A stretch of DNA of 8,082 bases from Janthinobacterium sp. (lineage in GTDB: Bacteria > Pseudomonadota > Gammaproteobacteria > Burkholderiales > Burkholderiaceae_D), in NCBI GenBank assembly GCA_003482555.1, contig DMYQ01000024.1, positions 4,100-12,181 on the forward strand. The letters are read 5' to 3'. Under the pieces are notes generated by a model that did no database searches, was not told where the DNA came from, and was given only the letters and a program-made list of their open reading frames with translations. Positions 6,285-8,082 of this stretch are shown here, piece by piece. The translations under genes were made by a program, and so were the position numbers. The first letter of the stretch is position 1. Each line of letters begins with the position of its first letter.

Positions 6285-7316
6285 ATGGACAGCATCGACC
6301 TCGAAGTATTGAAAACCAGCGCGGCCTGGATCGCCGCCGGCCACCGCTGCGAACTGGTGACCGTCATCAAGACCTGGGGCTCCAGCCCGCGTCCGATCGG
6401 CGCCACGCTCGCCATCTGCGACGACGGCCGCGTGGTCGGTTCGGTCTCCGGCGGCTGCATCGAGGATGACTTGATCGCCAGGGTGCGGCGCGACGGCATC
6501 CGCCGCGGCGCGCCCGAACTGGTCAGCTACGGCATCACGGCCGACGAGGCGCACCGCTTCGGCCTGCCCTGCGGCGGCACCATCGAACTGGCCATCGAAC
6601 CCTTGAACGCGGCCAGCGGCATCGCCGAGCTGCTGCTGCGCCTGGAACGCCACGAGCTGCTGGCGCGCCGCCTCGACCTGGCCAGCGGCGCCGTCAGCCT
6701 GGGCCCGGCCGCCGCCGGCGCCACCCTCGACATCAGCGGCAATGTGCTGACCACCCTGCACGGCCCGCGCTGGCGCCTGCTGATCATCGGCGCCGGCCAA
6801 TTGTCGCGCTTCGTCGCCCAGATCGCCATGGCGATGGATTACCACGTCATCGTCTGCGACCCGCGCGAAGAATACCGGGGCGGCTGGCAACTGCCCGGCG
6901 TGGAACTGGTGCACGCCATGCCGGACGACCTGGTGCTGGAACTGCGCCTGGATCAACGCAGCGCCGTCCTGGCCCTGACCCACGACCCCAAGCTGGACGA
7001 CCTGGCGCTGATGGAAGCGCTCAAGTCGGACGCCTTTTACGTGGGAGCCATCGGCTCGCGCCTGAACAACGCCAAGCGGCGCGAACGCCTGCTGCAGTTC
7101 GACCTCGGCGAGGAACAACTGGCGCGCCTGCACGGCCCGGTCGGGCTCTACATCGGCAGCAAGACCCCGGCCGAAATCGCGATCTCCATCCTGGCCCAGA
7201 TGACGGCCGTGAAAAACGGCGTCGCGGCCGCGCCGCGCATGGTCGACGCCGACCTGGCGCCGGACGCGACGCCGTGCGCGCTAGTCTGGACCGGGCCCGA
7301 AGCGCCGCCGGAATAA
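6285..7316 (+). CDS. XdhC/CoxI family molybdoenzyme accessory protein
   Basis: XdhC-family proteins bind molybdenum cofactor and help its sulfuration and insertion into xanthine dehydrogenase-type enzymes. From the chosen start the protein has 343 residues. The N-terminal XdhC/CoxI domain shows GSSPRPIGA (33-40), SGGCIE (55-60) and GLPCGG (93-98). The C-terminal Rossmann domain shows IIGAGQLSRFVA (168-179), CDPREEY (191-197), LTHDPKLDD (231-239), YVGAIGSRL (252-260) and GLYIGSKTPAEIA (287-299), all matching the family as I recall it. The frame is open back to an ATG at 6045, but that region overlaps the - strand gene; the ATG at 6285 has GGGA 6 nt upstream, while the ATG at 6279 abuts it. No xdhA, xdhB, coxL or mobA-like gene is adjacent in the window, so its client enzyme is unknown. 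I leave the symbol blank because several paralogues exist. Confidence 0.92.
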   Translation: MDSIDLEVLKTSAAWIAAGHRCELVTVIKTWGSSPRPIGATLAICDDGRVVGSVSGGCIEDDLIARVRRDGIRRGAPELVSYGITADEAHRFGLPCGGTIELAIEPLNAASGIAELLLRLERHELLARRLDLASGAVSLGPAAAGATLDISGNVLTTLHGPRWRLLIIGAGQLSRFVAQIAMAMDYHVIVCDPREEYRGGWQLPGVELVHAMPDDLVLELRLDQRSAVLALTHDPKLDDLALMEALKSDAFYVGAIGSRLNNAKRRERLLQFDLGEEQLARLHGPVGLYIGSKTPAEIAISILAQMTAVKNGVAAAPRMVDADLAPDATPCALVWTGPEAPPE

Positions 7317-7348
7317 AGCCGGCGCCAAGCCGGCGCCAAGCCGGCGCC
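7316..7348 (+). repeat. Three exact 11-bp tandem repeats starting on the xdhC-family stop codon
   Basis: AAGCCGGCGCC is repeated three times without change at 7316, 7327 and 7338; the first base is the last A of the TAA stop. Each unit contains the palindromes GCCGGC and GGCGCC, so adjacent units can fold as short GC hairpins. An A-run (7350-7355), not a T-run, follows on the + strand, which does not suit an intrinsic terminator for the + strand gene. Confidence 0.95.
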
Positions 7349-7428
7349 GAAAAAACACCAACAATAGCAAGAAGCGACTAGCCTTGCGCCGCCGTCCGCG
7401 CCACAATGCGCCCTTTGCCATTGAAAGC

Positions 7429-8050
7429 ATGAACATGAAAGCAGCCGATTTTGTCAGGCTGGTCGCGCTGGCCGCGATCTGGGGCGCCTCCTTCCTCTTC
7501 CTGCGCATAGGCGCGCCGGTGCTGGGGCCGGCCGTGCTGATCGAATGCCGGGTCGGCTTCGCCGCCCTGTTCCTGGCCGCCATCGCCCTGCTGCTGAAAA
7601 AGCCGCTGGATCTGCGCCGCAACTGGAAGCACTTCCTGATCCTGGGCTTCTTCAATTCCACCCTGCCCTTCATGCTTTACGCCTTCGCCGCGAAAAGCCT
7701 GTCGGCCTCGCTGCTCTCGGTGCTCAACGCCACCGCTCCGATCTGGAGCGCCGTCATCGCCGCGCTCTGGTCGCGCCGCGCGCCGGCGCCGCGCACCGTG
7801 TTCGGCCTGCTGCTCGGCATGGGCGGCGTCGCCCTGCTGGTCGGCTTCGACCAGGTCGCCACCCGCGACGGCGCCGGCCTGGCCATCGCGGCCGGCCTGC
7901 TGGCCGCCTTCAGCTACGGTATCGCCACCACCTACGCCCGCTCGGCGCAGGCGGTGGAACCGTTCGCCAACGCCCACGGCAGCATGTGGGCGGCGGCCCT
8001 GCTGGTCTTGCCGGCCCTGCCCTTCTTCCCGGCCCCGGCCAGCCCTGGCC
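7429..8050 (+). CDS. EamA/DMT-family transporter, 3' end lost at contig end
   Basis: Drug/metabolite transporter superfamily membrane protein; the substrate cannot be told from sequence. About 207 of a typical 290-300 residues are present. The start region MNMKAADFVRLVALAAIWGA leads into ASFLFLRIGAP, a typical EamA first helix, and further hydrophobic helices follow at about 33-57, 66-88, 91-113, 121-140, 146-168 and 184-201. That gives six complete helices and most of a seventh of the expected ten: the whole first EamA repeat and the beginning of the second. The ATG at 7435 is an alternative start, 7 nt after a weak GAAAG. The gene has no stop in the window because real sequence ends at about 8050 and library adapter follows, adding the false in-frame tail VSYTHLRAHD. 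The 112-nt gap after xdhC holds repeats and an AT-rich patch (7349-7380), where I see no convincing promoter. Confidence 0.9.
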
Positions 8051-8082
8051 CTGTCTCTTATACACATCTCCGAGCCCACGAT
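8051..8082. other. Tn5/Nextera sequencing adapter left at contig end (not genomic)
   Basis: Bases 8051-8069 equal the 19-bp Tn5 mosaic end, reverse complement form (CTGTCTCTTATACACATCT). Bases 8070-8081 continue with the Nextera read-2 side CCGAGCCCACGA; the final T replaces the expected G. This is library sequence joined to the insert, so the biological sequence stops at or before 8050. Both strands give well-known artefact peptides here: VSYTHLRAH on the + strand and GSEMCIRDR on the - strand. Confidence 0.97.

Noticed and set aside
6069..7133. A long - strand frame (354 residues) that includes the small membrane protein at its C-terminus
   Set aside because: Everything upstream of about 6254 is antisense to conserved XdhC motifs and has shadow composition; only the last 47 residues look like a real protein.
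7384..7407. TTGCGC and CACAAT as a promoter for the transporter gene
   Set aside because: The spacing is only 12 bp and both hexamers are poor matches.
7378..8079. A 233-residue - strand open frame starting MGSEMCIRDR
   Set aside because: Its first residues come from the sequencing adapter, and the rest is an antisense, Gln/Gly/Arg-rich shadow of the transporter gene.
1..8082. Search for CRISPR arrays, tRNA or rRNA genes, insertion sequences, integrase sites or defence genes
   Set aside because: The repeats found are short, directly adjacent and without spacers; no transposase, tRNA-like fold or phage protein pattern was seen. All larger open frames are explained by the listed genes or by shadows.

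Overview
The window is GC-rich DNA from a bacterium. Gene content and order (ileS-lspA-coaBC-dut on one strand) and the protein sequences suggest a betaproteobacterium of the Burkholderiales, most likely Oxalobacteraceae (Massilia, Duganella or Janthinobacterium type). The taxonomic call is from recalled gene order and residue patterns, not from a search.

Layout. Positions 1-4901 hold a tightly packed housekeeping cluster on the + strand: the 3' nine-tenths of ileS (isoleucyl-tRNA synthetase), lspA (lipoprotein signal peptidase), coaBC (bifunctional coenzyme A biosynthesis enzyme) and dut (dUTPase). The one loose junction is ileS-lspA (138 nt), which holds a five-unit 16-bp tandem repeat that starts inside the ileS stop codon, then a perfect 8-bp-stem hairpin. 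Nine bases after dut comes a lipoprotein (4911-6029) with a PDZ domain and an M48-like metallopeptidase fold whose HExxH zinc motif is degraded, so it is probably a pseudoenzyme. It ends at a strong hairpin (6034-6062). A 47-residue acidic, single-membrane-span protein is encoded convergently on the - strand (6069-6212). Divergent from it is an XdhC/CoxI-family molybdoenzyme accessory protein (6285-7316). Three exact 11-bp repeats begin on its stop codon. An EamA/DMT-family transporter gene starts at about 7429 and is cut off.

The genome does not continue to the end of the window. Bases 8051-8082 are the Tn5/Nextera mosaic end plus library adapter (31 of 32 bases match from memory), so the transporter is truncated by assembly or library artefact. 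The reading frames that run through this sequence carry the familiar artefact peptides (MCIRDR on the - strand, VSYTHLRAH on the + strand).

How the genes relate. ileS, lspA, coaBC and dut share direction and short spacing and are likely co-transcribed, although their functions are separate (translation, lipoprotein maturation, CoA synthesis, dUTP removal). LspA would process the lipoprotein encoded four genes downstream. xdhC has no xanthine dehydrogenase genes beside it here. I see no mobile element, CRISPR array, RNA gene or defence system, and nothing that amounts to a new multi-gene system. The points most worth a second look are the adapter end, the degraded M48/PDZ lipoprotein, and two short tandem repeats anchored on stop codons.
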